Part shown: one piece after another, positions 10,504 to 21,906 of the stretch
How positions within the stretch are numbered: position 1 is the stretch's first letter
Layout of the letters: each line of letters begins with the position of its first letter
Assembly (NCBI GenBank): GCA_037576215.1
Contig: JBANDB010000003.1
Coordinates: forward strand, 4,774,001 to 4,838,000
DNA: 64,000 bases
Direction: 5' to 3'
Source: Armillaria gallica
Taxonomy: Eukaryota; Basidiomycota; Agaricomycetes; Agaricales; Physalacriaceae
Notes under the pieces: generated by a model
Databases searched by the model: none
Told to the model about the DNA's origin: nothing
Seen by the model: the letters and a program-made list of their open reading frames with translations, nothing else
Made by a program: the position numbers and the translations under genes

Positions 10504-11025
10504 TAGATCATGCCCACATACGATTTAAACACGACTGGCGTACCGACTGATTATACTGGGTTCGTCTTTTTATGACCCCGTCGATCGTCATACTTATGTG
10601 TCTTTTATGGTAGGAGTATATCTTCCCTCCTCCATCCCCTCTCATTACATCACTGTGTTGGCACGGGTGGCCAGTGCACGGACTCATTGTATCCTTTGAC
10701 CATGGCATCCACTCCTTTCACGATCTCACGCTTTCATTTCTTTCTCATTTCAATCATTCACTCATTCCTGGACACCCCATCTCATCCCATCCATACTTGT
10801 GTATTCACTGTTGTATATAAGTACTACTAGCTGAGCATGAGACTGTTGTACAATTTCCATTCCACGGACCCTATTGTAACTACTTACCCTCAAGCAGTGA
10901 AAGGCCCATTGAAGCGTGACGTTAGGCAGCAACCGGGATCCACCCCGAAGGGATGTCAAGGTCTTTGTGCAGCATAAAGGGTCTGAGCGGAATCACATCA
11001 GCGCGCTAGCCCATTTGGAGAAGCA
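10504..11025. other. intergenic region between convergent genes
   Basis: This is the 3' flank of both the secreted-peptide candidate (plus) and the CCDC174 gene (minus). Only short frames without recognisable domains are present. Confidence 0.35.
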
Positions 11026-12428
11026 TCATTTCCCTTTCTTTCTGTTAAGAATGTCATTCTCCAGAGACGCAAGGAACGCATCCGCTTCATCCGACCTGCC
11101 CTTTCCTTTGCCTTTGCCTCTACTCCGGTTCTTCTCTGTAACTTGCTGGCTTTCAAAGGCGGCAAACGGATCTGGTGCAGTGTCGGGCTCGGGTTCTGGT
11201 GCTCCCGCCACAAACACTGCTGTTTCTTCGTCGTCTTTGTGGACAGCCGTGGTTGTTATCGTCGGGTCGTCAGCGACCGCTGGTTCCCCTTTCAACTTGC
11301 GTCGTTTGGCTTCGATCTTCCTCCTCCGTTCCTCGATGTCTCTTTTCCTCTTCTCTACACCTTTTCCAACGCCTTCGCCGGCGCCGCTTCCACCGGCGAC
11401 CATGCCCTCGACACTGGCATCCAGCGCTCCTTCTCCTTGTCGTGTAGCCTGCGTCTCCTCTCGTGCCGCGCGCAGCTCTTCCATCTGTCTCTGCCGTGTT
11501 TCTTCATCGCCCGAAAATTGATAGAACCCAGCGCCCTTCGCGCGGACCTCGCTCGTAGCGTCATAATGCACCCCGAGGGGATTGTTCTCCTCTGCGTGCA
11601 TTTTCTCGATTTCCGCAACACGGTCTGCAGAGGGTATGTATATGGGAAAGTGATTGACAGGGTTGCGGATTATTATGTCCCTGGGAAGTGAGGTGAATTC
11701 ACCGGCGCGATAGGTTGCATACGATGGTAACGTACTCATCTTCATCTACTTCTTCGGTACGGGTGCCGGGAAGGAGTTCTCTTGGTACTTCAGACCGCGG
11801 GGCAGTCCGTACACGTCCAAATTCATCTTCATATTCAATGATAGGGTCATTGTCGTCCTAAGACGGAAAGTTGAGTGACAAAAAGGGATTGATATGTGCT
11901 GGGGACGCATACATTCGGTGCATGAGGAACTGTTAATGATTCATTGATATCGTCTTCATCGTCTTCCCATTCAGGCGGCTTGTAGTCAAACTAGACGATG
12001 TGTCAGTAAGGCCTGGTTGACTACAGAGGAACAAACTCACGTCAACCAAAAGGGCATCAAACTGCTTCTCGCTCAATCCTCCGCTTTTCCCTTTCCTTAA
12101 TTTGTCATATATCTTCGCCTTGCGTTCGAGCACCGCTCGTGCTGATTCAAGCGTAGGCTTGCTGACAGCCTCCAGTTCGATGTCCCTTGCAGCACGGTTG
12201 TTGACGCCCTTGTTCTTCCTAGCCCATACTGTGGGTTTCTAGACAGCTTCGTAAGTTGACTGAGTCTAGGAGGATTTCAGGCGACGTCACCTTTTCTGGC
12301 TTCGACGGTTTCTTGCCAGAGGCAGCATTCCGGGAGAATTCTCCCTCTTTCTTCGCGAGCTCAGCCTTGAGGTCAAGAAACGAGCTGGCACTAATGCCCT
12401 TGGCCTTGGACTTCGCGGCGTGCGCCAT
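11026..12428 (-). CDS. CCDC174 homologue (DUF4078-type coiled-coil protein)
   Basis: Exons on the minus strand: 12428-12291, 12238-12041, 11990-11913, 11857-11736 and 11680-11026, all in frame, about 396 aa. The N-terminus MAHAAKSKAKGISASSFLDL, the acidic middle with PPEWEDDED, the block IIIRNPVNHFPIY and the hallmark GAGFYQFSGDEETRQRQMEE match the CCDC174 family, a conserved nuclear protein linked to mRNA processing. Lys/Arg-rich coiled-coil stretches follow (EKRKRDIEERRRKIEAKRRK), and the C-terminus is basic. The intron at 11681-11735 matters for the frame: read through, the preceding exon hits a stop. The function in fungi is not well known. Confidence 0.83.
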
Positions 12429-13521
12429 TCAAGACTTCCTCAAAGTTCGCCCGGGCCGATGTCCTAATGGCCTAGGTAAATATGCACAAACTCCCGCCTT
12501 TAATGTCGGCCTAATGTCGGGCTGCGGGGAAAAAATCGCGGCATTGCTGGATCTCCTTCAATAGCCTCTACCTTTGTCTTAGGGTCATGCATCGATGAAA
12601 GGTTCTCTGTACTCATATTCTACTAACAGAAACCACGAATAAAGGCAAAGAACTAGCGCTACTCCTTGACTGCTCGCTCCGTTCCTTCCCGCGACGGAAC
12701 AGCCACGATCCTCAGGGTCGCGGGGCAGGAACGTGAGCAATGATCACTCATTGGATGCGATCGTTCAACGACTCGGTCTTTTCGATTTATGCTGATCGTC
12801 GATCGTGTATTTCCACCGATTGCCTTGACGCGAACCCACCAGCCACCAGGCGCGTCTCCTACTCCCCGCCATATCGAAAGCCTTTTTTGTGATGATAGAA
12901 AGAACTGTTTCAAAATTTCCGCCTAAACGATAAGCAACTCTTGGCATAATCCGTGATAGCACAGGAGTGAATTGAGATGACTCGTGAACTCCTGTATACA
13001 ACAAGGCGGAATCTTCTCTGCGAAACCATGTGTTTGTTCTTCGCCAACGCTGGTCTCAGATAAACCCTAATAATACACTCTTCCGCGATCTTGTCCCCGC
13101 CTATGATGTCAATTTCAGACACAAGATTTCATGTCTAAGCTTCTATCAGCGGAGAAATTATTGCCCTCCTAGGACAACTGGAGCCAGTTTCCCCGAGGTA
13201 AGAGTATGTTAGGGTAACCATCGATTGACAGAGAGGCATACATGCACATCTCGCATGTTCATCGTGTATACAGAAGATTTTACAGGCGACACGACGCAGG
13301 TATAGTGAGGACGTGCGAAAAACAAAAATAGTAAGCTACGGACGATTATACACAATTTCATTCGAATCCGTACCATACACCCCATTTTACTGCATATCAA
13401 GAAGAGGAGAGCGAAAAGAGGTCGGGATTACAGAATGGGAACACAAAAAACAGACTAAGGAGAAGAGCTGTAAGGTAGAATTACAAGGGAATTGCAGGTT
13501 GTCCAAGTGCATATCGATCAA
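12429..13521. other. long intergenic region, no gene seen
   Basis: About 1.1 kb between the start of the CCDC174 gene and the end of the PAS-GATA gene, both on the minus strand. It should contain the CCDC174 promoter and the 3' UTR of the other gene. Several CGATC-type palindromes occur near 12760-12800. Open frames are short and lack domains. Confidence 0.4.
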
Positions 13522-15313
13522 TCAGCGCCTAGCATCGTCTCTCTCCCACTTCTCGTACCTTCTTTCATAGCTTACGCCACCGTTCGTCGTGGGAGGTGCA
13601 GCCAACGGGCTTGTATGCGCATAGTATCTTCCTCCTCCTGCTGCTGCCGCAGGGCCGTCTTCGTAGCTAGGGAAGCTGCCATTGCTACCGCCTCCGCCTC
13701 CGCCTCCGCCTCCGCCTCCTCCGCCGTCAGGTGAACTCCCGCCGCTGCCTCCGCCATTGCGATAAGACCGATAGTAGTCATATCCTGGTGCACCACCATA
13801 GTCGTAACTTGATGCCACAGACGAGCCAGCGGACCGCGGAGGCGTCGCCGAATTCTGTTCACGCTCCCTCTTGACAACATTGAGCGACAGCGAACTCTTC
13901 TCCTTCCTCCCATTACCAGAAGACTTGTGGTGATGTGAGGAGCTCGGAACACTGCCCTCCTTTTTAGCGCGGGAGCGGGCGTAGCGGAGACCGCAGCTAC
14001 AATTAAAAAAGATTTTTAAAAAGGAGTCAAGAGCGACGAAAACAGGGGGTGAGAGGATACGCACGCATTGCACAACTCCTTCCTGCCAGTGGGCCCCTTG
14101 CGCCATTCGGGACTACTAGTTGCCTTGCAGCTACTGCACTTGAGCACGCCTACCGGGCGGTTCCCGTGACCCCTTTGCGATTGCCCTGGGGGTGGAGGCG
14201 ATACGCGGCGCCTGGGAGGCGGTACGGAGTCTTCGGGGGGACTGGGTGGCGGTGGAAGATAGGTGTACTGGCCGCCGCTTTCATGGTTCCTGCTGGCCTC
14301 GTAGGGAGGGTAATACCTGTCCCATGGTGGTGGAGGCGGCTGGTAGGAATAAGCTGAGGGGTTTGGATTTGGGTAGTAGGGAGGATTGGTAGCGCTAGGA
14401 AGAGCATAGGGAGTGTGGTGGTCGTAGGAAGAAGGCATGGTCGAGTTAGGGGGAGAATCAACTTTGTGGCATGCAAATATGACGCTGCCTTTAATAGAAA
14501 GTCAGCGGTCCAGTCAGCATGTTAGCCCCTATCCGATGGGGCAAGCACGCACGTACCATGCGGAATGAAGACGCTCTCGACGTGGCCGACGTCGTGCACG
14601 ACCTGAGCCGACTTGAATCTGCGTGTACAAGACGTCTTGGCGTCGGTGTTGACGACGTTGACGTTGATATCGTTGGCGAGACGGGCGAACTCGCGAGTTG
14701 AGGGCTGGTCAGCGGGTGGCCAAGAGATGACGAGATCTTTGACGGTGTCATTGTTGAGGATCTGGAAGACCCGGGCTGTCGGGGCAGTCTGTGGTGCGCA
14801 CATGAGGAGTCGCTTGAAGAGCATCTGGACCTGCTCCGAGCTCAGCACAGGGGTGCCACACCAGTTCGACCAGGAGGTCTTGCTTGTCTGGTCGTTGTCT
14901 GCCGCTGGATCGATGTCGACGATGGCATGGATGAAGCAGAGCACGAGGCCCTCAGCGGCCCAGTTGATGACGACGTCGACGGCCATGTAGTTGGCATCTA
15001 CAGCGATTTTATCTTCCGCGGGAGAGTCGGGTGCGGCGCCCGTGTACCCCAGGTCGCGACGAATCTTGGACAGCCGTGCAAACCTCACTCGCGTCACCGA
15101 CCCATGCAGCGTCCGGCTCTCCAGGACGGTACCGAGATCATGCTTGGCCGACGACTGCTCGTCTGGATGCACAAAGTCGAGCAACGACTTGCCCGCCAAG
15201 GATTCTGCTTGCTCCGCTAGGTGGTACTGCAGGACCGGGTCGAGATAGATGAACTGCAAGTCGCCAGATAGGAGCGACCAGTAGCACCGCGTGTGGCCGG
15301 CGGGAGGGGACAT
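13522..15313 (-). CDS. PAS + GATA zinc-finger transcription factor (White Collar-2 class)
   Basis: Exons 15313-14557, 14488-14065 and 13996-13522 give about 551 aa. The N-terminal PAS domain is seen in LQFIYLDPVLQYHLAEQAES, SLLDFVHPDEQ and LHGSVTRVRF. A Pro/Tyr-rich linker is followed by one GATA finger: CSSCKATSSPEWRKGPTG, then ELCNACGLRYARSRAKKEG, a CX2C-X18-CX2C finger. An intron interrupts the CNAC motif. The C-terminal tail has a 13-Gly run encoded by a triplet repeat around 13680-13730. PAS plus a single C-terminal GATA finger is the layout of WC-2, the partner of the blue-light receptor WC-1. Light or development control is therefore likely, but it is inferred. Other PAS-GATA paralogues exist in mushrooms, so the exact orthologue is not certain. 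Confidence 0.85.
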
Positions 15314-15445
15314 GAAATTCTCGTCTGGGAGGGATTGTCGTGGTAGTCAGCTACGATCGATCAAGAGGGAAGTTTGCCTTCGATCGTCCCACGTGGCACT
15401 CCTTGATTATGTAACTGAGCCCTGCTTTTTTTTTCTCGTCTTCCC
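15314..15445. promoter_or_regulatory. short divergent promoter with GATC palindromes and an E-box
   Basis: Only 132 nt separate the ATGs of the PAS-GATA gene (minus) and the ankyrin gene (plus). The stretch contains GATCGATC (15355-15362), CGATCG (15381-15386) and CACGTG (15390-15395). GATC-type motifs are the kind of sites bound by the White Collar complex in Neurospora, so autoregulation is possible but not shown. Confidence 0.45.
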
Positions 15446-15874
15446 ATGTCCAACATCTGGATCGCAGCTGGTGATGGGGACCTGGGCCGTGTGGAGGAGC
15501 TCGTCCTGGCTGGAACTTTACCCAATATACCAGACGAGTTTACGTATACTCCGATGCACGCAGCAGCGTCTTATGGTCACATTCATGTCCTTGAGTTCCT
15601 GTTGGCCCACGGTGGCGATGTCAATATTACTGATGACGACGGCGAGACGCCTCTCTATGTAGTAGAAGACGTTGTTACCGCTCGCTGGCTCATCGATCAT
15701 GGCGCTGTTATCGATAGGACCAATAACGAGGGCGTGTCGGTCCGTCTTTCTACTTTCTCGACCTCATTTGCAGCCACCAAATTGCTTTTTCAGCCTATCG
15801 AATCACTCGCAGAAGACTTTCCTCAAGTCGCCGAGTTTTTGCAAGCAGAGACTGCTATACGAAAACTGGATTAA
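15446..15874 (+). CDS. small ankyrin-repeat protein
   Basis: Exons 15446-15739 and 15794-15874 give about 124 aa. The 54-nt intron is in frame, so the unspliced frame is open too (142 aa). Splicing joins NNEGVS to PIESLAEDFPQVAEFL, which fits the usual short C-terminal helix of this family better. Ankyrin repeats: IWIAAGDGDLGRVEELVLAG, TPMHAAASYGHIHVLEFLLA, then DGETPLYVVEDVVTARWLID. It resembles the small cytosolic two-to-three-repeat ankyrin proteins found in many fungi (YGL242C-like). No enzymatic part is visible. It shares a 132-nt promoter region with the PAS-GATA gene. Confidence 0.75.
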   Translation: MSNIWIAAGDGDLGRVEELVLAGTLPNIPDEFTYTPMHAAASYGHIHVLEFLLAHGGDVNITDDDGETPLYVVEDVVTARWLIDHGAVIDRTNNEGVSVRLSTFSTSFAATKLLFQPIESLAEDFPQVAEFLQAETAIRKLD

Positions 15875-16524
15875 GCGCCAGCATAGGAAAGCAATGATGC
15901 CAAGGTCCCTGATCGTCGATCGCGAGTCGATTGCTCAACGTATGGTATATCTCTTTCTCGCCTTTCATCTATTGAGCGCAGTTATCCTAGGCTCTCCGCT
16001 ACTCGCTTTCGTCAACTCACACGTGCCAGTACTTTATAAAGTTAAACTATGTTTGCCTCCCATGACGAGCTTCCTCCCGTCCCCCGATCACACATACCAA
16101 TAGAATACAGTAGTCTGACATTTGTTGAATGGGAACCTGATTGATGATTCCGCCGCAATTCATCGTTCACGCGGTATTCCGTAACATCGCATATGTTCCT
16201 GGATGCGCATTGTGCGTGGGGTATGTTCCTTGCTCCGCTCATCAAACTTGGACGTAAGATCTAAGTAACCGCCGAACCTGTACGGAAGCGATGGCTGGTA
16301 GAGTAGGCTCTAAATGGAACAAACCAGTGAAAAACGGAACCATGTACTACGCTGCCACCATCCGTCTTTCCGTCTCCGTTTCATAGTAGAAACGTTTCTG
16401 CACCCTTTCCAGATAATTACAAGTACCATTTTAATGTTCTAATGGTGATTAATCATTAGATACTACTGCCTACGACGACCGGTACCAGCAGTCCCTGTGG
16501 CTGTGCTGTGGTCTCGACTTCATA
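15875..16524. other. intergenic region
   Basis: No gene was recognised. From about 16436 on, the sequence is also found near 21840 and belongs to the duplicated membrane-protein segment. Confidence 0.35.
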
Positions 16525-17126
16525 TTACGTAAAAGGTCGATTTTGGTCTTGGAGCCTACACTGCTGAATGCGCTGTAGTTCACTTTTCAGGTGTTCTATC
16601 TATAAAGATATCAGTAACAAAAAAAGTAATATAGAGTAAATTCCACCTTTATATCGGTCCGGATGGTATCGATCTCTTTGCAGACCGCGCGCGCACTGAA
16701 ATACACACTCTTCAAGGAGAGAAAATATTCACTCCATGAAGCACTGCCGTCTTTCCCAGTTTTGAGTAAACATATTTCAAGTTCGCAGGCATCAATTTGA
16801 ACCCTAAAAATATGCTAGAAGTTAGAACGCAGTTCGACCCAAGGACAAGAATCGTACAATTTCAACCAGTCATAAACTCTGCAGCGCCAGTGATCAATAT
16901 CACCATTAGACGCGTCGATCAGAGCCGGCATATCGTCAATATTACGATTCAGTCGTCTGAGCTGGGCACGAGGAGAAAGTGGTGGAGACATTCTATATGC
17001 AGTCGTGCATAGTATGAAGACTAGACACAAAGAAAGAAAAGTCCTTGGACTATCAGAAACGGATGACGCGACTGAAGATATCCAGGTAGCGTCGGATAAT
17101 GATGCTTTGAGATCGGTGGGAGGCAT
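16525..17126 (-). CDS. unknown membrane protein, copy 1
   Basis: Exons 17126-16858, 16803-16647 and 16599-16525 give about 166 aa. One hydrophobic stretch lies near the N-terminus (TFLSLCLVFILCTTAY), followed by a conserved soluble part with PLSPRAQLRRLNRNIDDM, LKLVQIDACELEICLL, SWSEYFLSLKSVYFSARA and KEIDTIRTDIK. The two introns (54 and 47 nt) match those of copy 2 at 21907-22511. Substitutions between the copies are mostly conservative and all splice sites are kept, so both may be expressed. The family function is unknown to me. Topology: one membrane pass with a helical cytosolic or lumenal tail. Confidence 0.68.
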
Positions 17127-17237
17127 GCATGCAGTAGGCTTTTGGGGAGCCTGAGAGTAGTTGCCATGATTTCTTCCGATACTTATATAAGTTATAATTT
17201 CGGAGACGGGATAGATGTAAAGGGAGGCGCTTCATTC

Positions 17238-17540
17238 AACGAGGCATGTCACAAATTTGTATGAGGAGAGGAGTGAGAAGATTCTGAACTGCGTTAGTAT
17301 ATGATCGGGGCCTTCGGGAGGAACATGAGGCGGTTTCCAACATGGGCAAGGCCCGGGCAGTTTCCGTCAAAAAGACTGTTCGTAGTCAAAAGGTATTATC
17401 CTAATTAGGATAGGTCCTGCCAAAGTACCCTTTTATGGACCGGCAGCACACGGCAACCATTATGCCGAGGCAAGTTCCTCTCATAAATCGTAAGAAAAAG
17501 GATGAAATGCAAAAATGCAAAGAAAGTGGACAAAGATTTG
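17238..17540. repeat. dispersed repeat, simple copy (empty site for the 61-kb element)
   Basis: This stretch reappears inverted at 61190-62780. It includes an inner palindromic motif (CCTAATTAGG) at about 17400-17409 and one unit related to the 83-bp tandem repeat. At about 17480-17500 it reads straight through the sequence that is split by a 760-bp TIR element in the right-hand copy. No coding capacity was seen. Confidence 0.65.
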
Positions 17541-17879
17541 CCTCATATTTCCATTTACGGAAAATTTTCCGGACTTGCCGATGGAGGTAAAATTTTAGCA
17601 CTAAAATGCATTGAGCAAATTCGGTCATTTTTCGAAAACACCTCGGGCGGGAATCGAAGCGCAGGGATGCACAGAGAGGAGGACATCAGTAGTGTTGAAT
17701 AGGACTTGAGGACTTGAGGATCGGATGCGGGAAGCACGGAGAAGGAGGAGGAGGAGGAGGAGAGGATGAAAGGTATGATGCAATCGAAACAATGTAATGT
17801 GAAGAGGCGGAGATTGAATCCCATTTCGAACCCTCTCGCGCGGTCCCAGCGCTACACGCTGGAAAACCTGAATGTTATT
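17541..17879. other. non-coding stretch with GAG-rich run
   Basis: A purine-rich GGAGGA run lies near 17740-17765. No gene or known repeat was recognised. Confidence 0.3.
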
Positions 17880-20800
17880 CCAAGTTCAATTCAGTTCCCC
17901 TTCTGCCTCGTTGTCAATGAATATCCGGCGAACCAAAGTTCAGCTCTGCAACATCCTTGTCTTTGTTCCCACAATCAACACCCTGTAGCCCAGGCAGTTG
18001 AATTCCAATTATTATAAGTTAGGCGCCGCGACTCACGGCGCTCAGAGTATCTTTGGCGCTTGCTATAGCGCTAGAACATGTCGTGACCATGAGGCGTATT
18101 CGGTCTGTCTTTCCACCGTCGTCTTCCCTTCAATAGCTAAGCGCTATGCCAATTTATGAAACCGATAGAACGCCGACCGTGGATCCGGGACAGGATGAAG
18201 CCGTTGTACGCGATGATGCACCGGAGGGTGAAGAGCAGGGAATTGGGGCAGCAGCGCAATCTAGCTGAGCCGGAGGTAGAGTTGGACGAGGTAGTAGCAG
18301 AGGATAAAGGCCCTGCCACTGCCCCACCAACTGCAGCCAATACGAAGACGCTTTTTGGGATGAAGAGATCGAACCCTACTGTCAAGAAAGGTGCAATCTA
18401 CCTCCAGTCGTTTTCCTCTCGTATCTTATCAACCTTCTAACCAGGAAATGATATTTACGTAGTGTTGCGAGAATTAGGTCTCCGACCTAATTCGCCCTGC
18501 TGCTTAGCAAAGGGCCTCCGCGCGGCCCTGATTCGCATGCGTGAATCACGGCTATTTAGCAAGGGGGTCCGGGGGCTACGGCCCCGGGAGCTGGAGGCTA
18601 TTTAGCGCTAAATAGCCTGCAAAATAGGTCTAATTAGCTGCGAATCAGCATCGCTGGGATGGTATACTATTGTGGTATCGTTCGGGTATCGTGTCACCTT
18701 GTTCTTAAAATTCAATTCTCTTCCTTACCATTGCAATACCATAGTCCCGATTTCGGATTGACTCAGATACATTCAGCAAGCAAAAAGGTCGATTTACCTG
18801 GTGCAAATTGCTACCAGTTGCTAACAGAAAATATATAGGAGCGAGCGTCTCAAGCTTTTGACTTTCACTCATGAATATGGGGCCGATGGTCGATGGTTAT
18901 AGTGAATGTTGATGATAAAATTCTGGCTTTGATGCTGAATTTGGCTTCGTAATGTCGTTATAGGTAGGTACATGAGTCCGGTCTATTTCGCCCTATTTCG
19001 CAGCTGAAAATTGGTCCTTGAAAAGCCCGTTGCTAATCAGCTGCTGAATAGCAAGTGCGAATTAGATCAGCCTAATTGGCGCAACACTATATTTACGACT
19101 ACGAACAAAAATACCCTGAGGATGCTATCTACGAAGAGACGACACCAAATGCGAGGGTTTGGAGAACTTACAAAGATGAAAGTAGGATTCACGACATCAA
19201 TATGGTCGAAGAATCTCGAGATAATGCCGATGTATTGCTCTTTTTTGTGAGTCCTGTGGTTACTGTACTTCCTTCGTTACTGAACAATCTCCAAGGCGGG
19301 TCTTTTCTCGGCGGTCGCGACCACTTTTGTCGGCCAAACGTCGCAGAGTTTGCAGCTGGACTACACAGCCATGTCGGCTTCTCTACTCTATGAATCGGTC
19401 CTCGTTCAGCGTGCTATTGTCGACGGTTCTCCATGACCAGTCAACACGATCGCCTCTTCTCCTCTCAATCCCAGCATTGCTTTTGTTCCCGCTACCACGG
19501 ACGGATGAACGGGCTTTGGTTCACCAGCCTGTTCTTGAGTTTGACGACTGCACTCGTAGCTGTTCTCGTGAAACAGTGACTGCGCCGTTATGTTGCCCTC
19601 CCTTCTGGAATGCAGTTTTACTCGTCAATTCCGTTATGCCGGCATTGAAAATGGCATGTCCAGGTCATCAGAGGATTACTCCCTGTTCTTATGCACCCTG
19701 CCCTCGCAATATTTTTTGTTGGCTTGGTGAATTTCTTATATTCCCTGTGGCAAGCTCTCTCATGGGCCATTTGTGTAGGAACCGTCCTTGTCTATACTGC
19801 GTGTGCGGTGGCGACTATTCTTCCCATTCTGTTCCCTCTATGTCCCTACCGTGCACCTCTCTGTGACCTTGTCTACGCTTTTCTTCATCGTATCGTCCCG
19901 CGAGCGACATGGTGCGATGAAAAAAATTTCTTTTCTTTGTGTAAACGAACAGATTTCAGGGACATTCCACCATCTTCCTTACGTACGAAAAAGGAATCCA
20001 AAGTCGTTGACGATGGTAGAGTCTGAGGTCGTGCAAGAGACATCAACAAAATTGGCGGCTGAAGCGCTGGACCAGCACTTCTCAGTCTCTTCCAATCCCA
20101 GCGTCCGGGGCATCAGAAGAGAAACTTCATGCACTTTTGGGAAGTAATGGAGCGATGGATCGCTTGCGGAACTCTTTGCTCAGGCATTGCATCCAGGCGA
20201 ATGTTTTCCATGAACCAGTGCCAGGCACGGAACCTAAACTCGGACGTTTGGTCCGCTTTTATTCTCACTATAAGTTGGACGAGTATTCTTTCGTTGCTAC
20301 CCCTGACATTGATTCATTTGAGTACACCGCCGTGATCCTATCCAGTGGATATTCCTTGTACGACGAGAAACATTTGAATCTGTCCGTCCTGGCGCATCTT
20401 TTATGGAGATGACCTGTTCTTCAAAGCTGCCGCCACGCTGTTGGCATCAACCTATGATGCTCGAATCAGGAGATATCCTTCGTCTCCTGGGTCCGGATAA
20501 TGACGATCATGCCAATACGTTACCACTTCAACTCTGCTCTGCCGTCTTATACTCGTTTGACGCATCGCAGAAGGGCCTACGAACACAGTAATTCTCCATT
20601 GATTCTTGGTTTAAAGGACGCATTACTCTATTTTCTTGACAAAATCTACGATCTTATTCCCAGCATGTTTTCCTGCTTCGAAAAAGATCCATCGTGGGGC
20701 GAGCCATCATTTCCCCGAAATCTGAGGCTGTTTCTGGAGGCTGTCGAATTCTACTTCATAGACTTTCTCCTCCAGAGCTTGAATATCGTACCATTCATCT

Positions 20801-21479
20801 GTCGTTAACCGCTGCGGTTGGGTGGATCCGTGATCAAATGTTCTCATCCCAGGAAGCTACTGCTGTCATAACGGTGCTTGAGGATATCCTTCCTCCTTAT
20901 GTCGTTCTGCTACTCAATGTTGTGTCAGATTGGACGAGGTTGTTTAACGATACTTAGTATCCTCCTCTATCACTCTTTGACTGGCATCGCTCCTTCAGCT
21001 TCTTTGCTTGGTTTCCGGTCAATGGATGATTTTATGACAATACATTAGAACACTGGCATAGACCGCGTTTCTACTGCCACCCTGGCGTTGCGTGTACGGT
21101 GTTGACCGATCTCCTCGCGAAGCGCATTCCAGTAGCTTTTACTCTGTTTCTTGAAAATCAATATCTGCAGTTTCTCGGAAACCATAAAGCATCGGTCCTA
21201 TGGTTAGCGAGTATGTTGCCGGAATTTCCGCCCTGCAACACGGATCGGATGGAGCTATGGATACAGCAGCACTTCGGGTGCACATACAAAATTGGTCGTA
21301 AGGAAGGAAACTTAGAATGTCAGGATGTCCGAGCCGCGTTGACCTTACGGTCTACTGGCATCAGTTTCCGCTCTGTATACATCTGTTTACCTACAGCTTC
21401 CATACTTACTTATTGCCGCTTACGGCTCACCTTCTCCTCAGTTGCTTTCCACATCCTTGACGCACTGAGGAGTTTCTGA
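17880..21479 (+). pseudogene. DUF6535-like protein gene, copy 1 (decayed)
   Basis: Frame fragments follow each other in the order of one large Agaricomycete multicopy protein of the DUF6535 type: KYPEDAIYEETTPNARVWRT, RDNADVLL, LFSAVATTFVGQTSQ, the membrane part WFTSLFLSLTTALVAVLV, later IFFVGLV and VLVYTA, then GSNGAMDRLRNSLLRHCIQA, and a C-terminal part to about 21479. The reading frame changes several times. A TGA at 19577-19579 stands where the family has Trp. A 630-bp MITE interrupts the 5' part. The region upstream (17880-18150) also matches copy 2 at 24910. Function of intact members is unknown; they are membrane proteins. Confidence 0.7.
18460..19089. mobile_element. hAT-like MITE, 630 bp
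   Basis: Terminal inverted repeats lie at 18460-18478 and 19071-19089 (17 of 19 positions match; both begin TAGTGTTGCG when read inward). The 8-bp target duplication TATTTACG is at 18452-18459 and 19090-19097. Just inside the left end is a perfect hairpin (GAATTAGGTC, 3-nt loop, GACCTAATTC). The interior also has palindromes built from TTTAGCGCTAAA. No transposase is encoded. The 8-bp duplication and TAG-type ends point to the hAT superfamily. Copy 2 of the host pseudogene lacks the insert. Confidence 0.8.
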
Positions 21480-21674
21480 CTGTATCTACGTACCTTAGGT
21501 CCACTGGCCTCAAGCCGAGAAGGTGTAAGTAACGTCTGTTGATGACTCTTACTGATCGTTTTAATGGTCAAAGAATGTGCGACCGTCCTACACCATTTAC
21601 TCAGGATACGCTCGTCCCTCCCTCCGATCAAAAGGTCTGTATCGTCGTCTGTCTATGAGAGACTACTTATTCTG

Positions 21675-21840
21675 TCCCCGTCAAATTGTAATCACTACCA
21701 TCCAATCCAACTACTCCGACCGCCAACATTATGCAGACCGGTCTGCCCAATCTTAATCTTCGTTCTTCCCGCTTCCACCTGTCCATGAACGACCGTCTCC
21801 ACTGCATCAGCTATCGGACTCGGCGGCGCGTTCAACAGTA
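21675..21840 (-). pseudogene. PRMT5 3'-end fragment
   Basis: About 160 bp match the last exon end of the complete PRMT5 gene (around 26960-27125), including a frame for VVHGQVEAG and NVGGRSSWIG. The match stops abruptly at about 21838, where the duplicated membrane-protein segment begins. It marks the edge of a segmental duplication. Confidence 0.7.
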
Positions 21841-21906
21841 GTAATGGTGATTAATCATTAGATACTACTGCCTATGACGACAGTGTGCTGTGGTCTCGAC
21901 TCCATA

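Noticed and set aside
13680..13735. Microsatellite treated as separate repeat
   Set aside because: The CCT/CCG triplet run encodes the poly-Gly tract of the PAS-GATA protein in frame, so it is described with that gene.
17238..17540. Solo LTR of a retrotransposon
   Set aside because: No TG...CA ends with a 5-bp duplication could be fixed, and no retroelement coding sequence was seen nearby.
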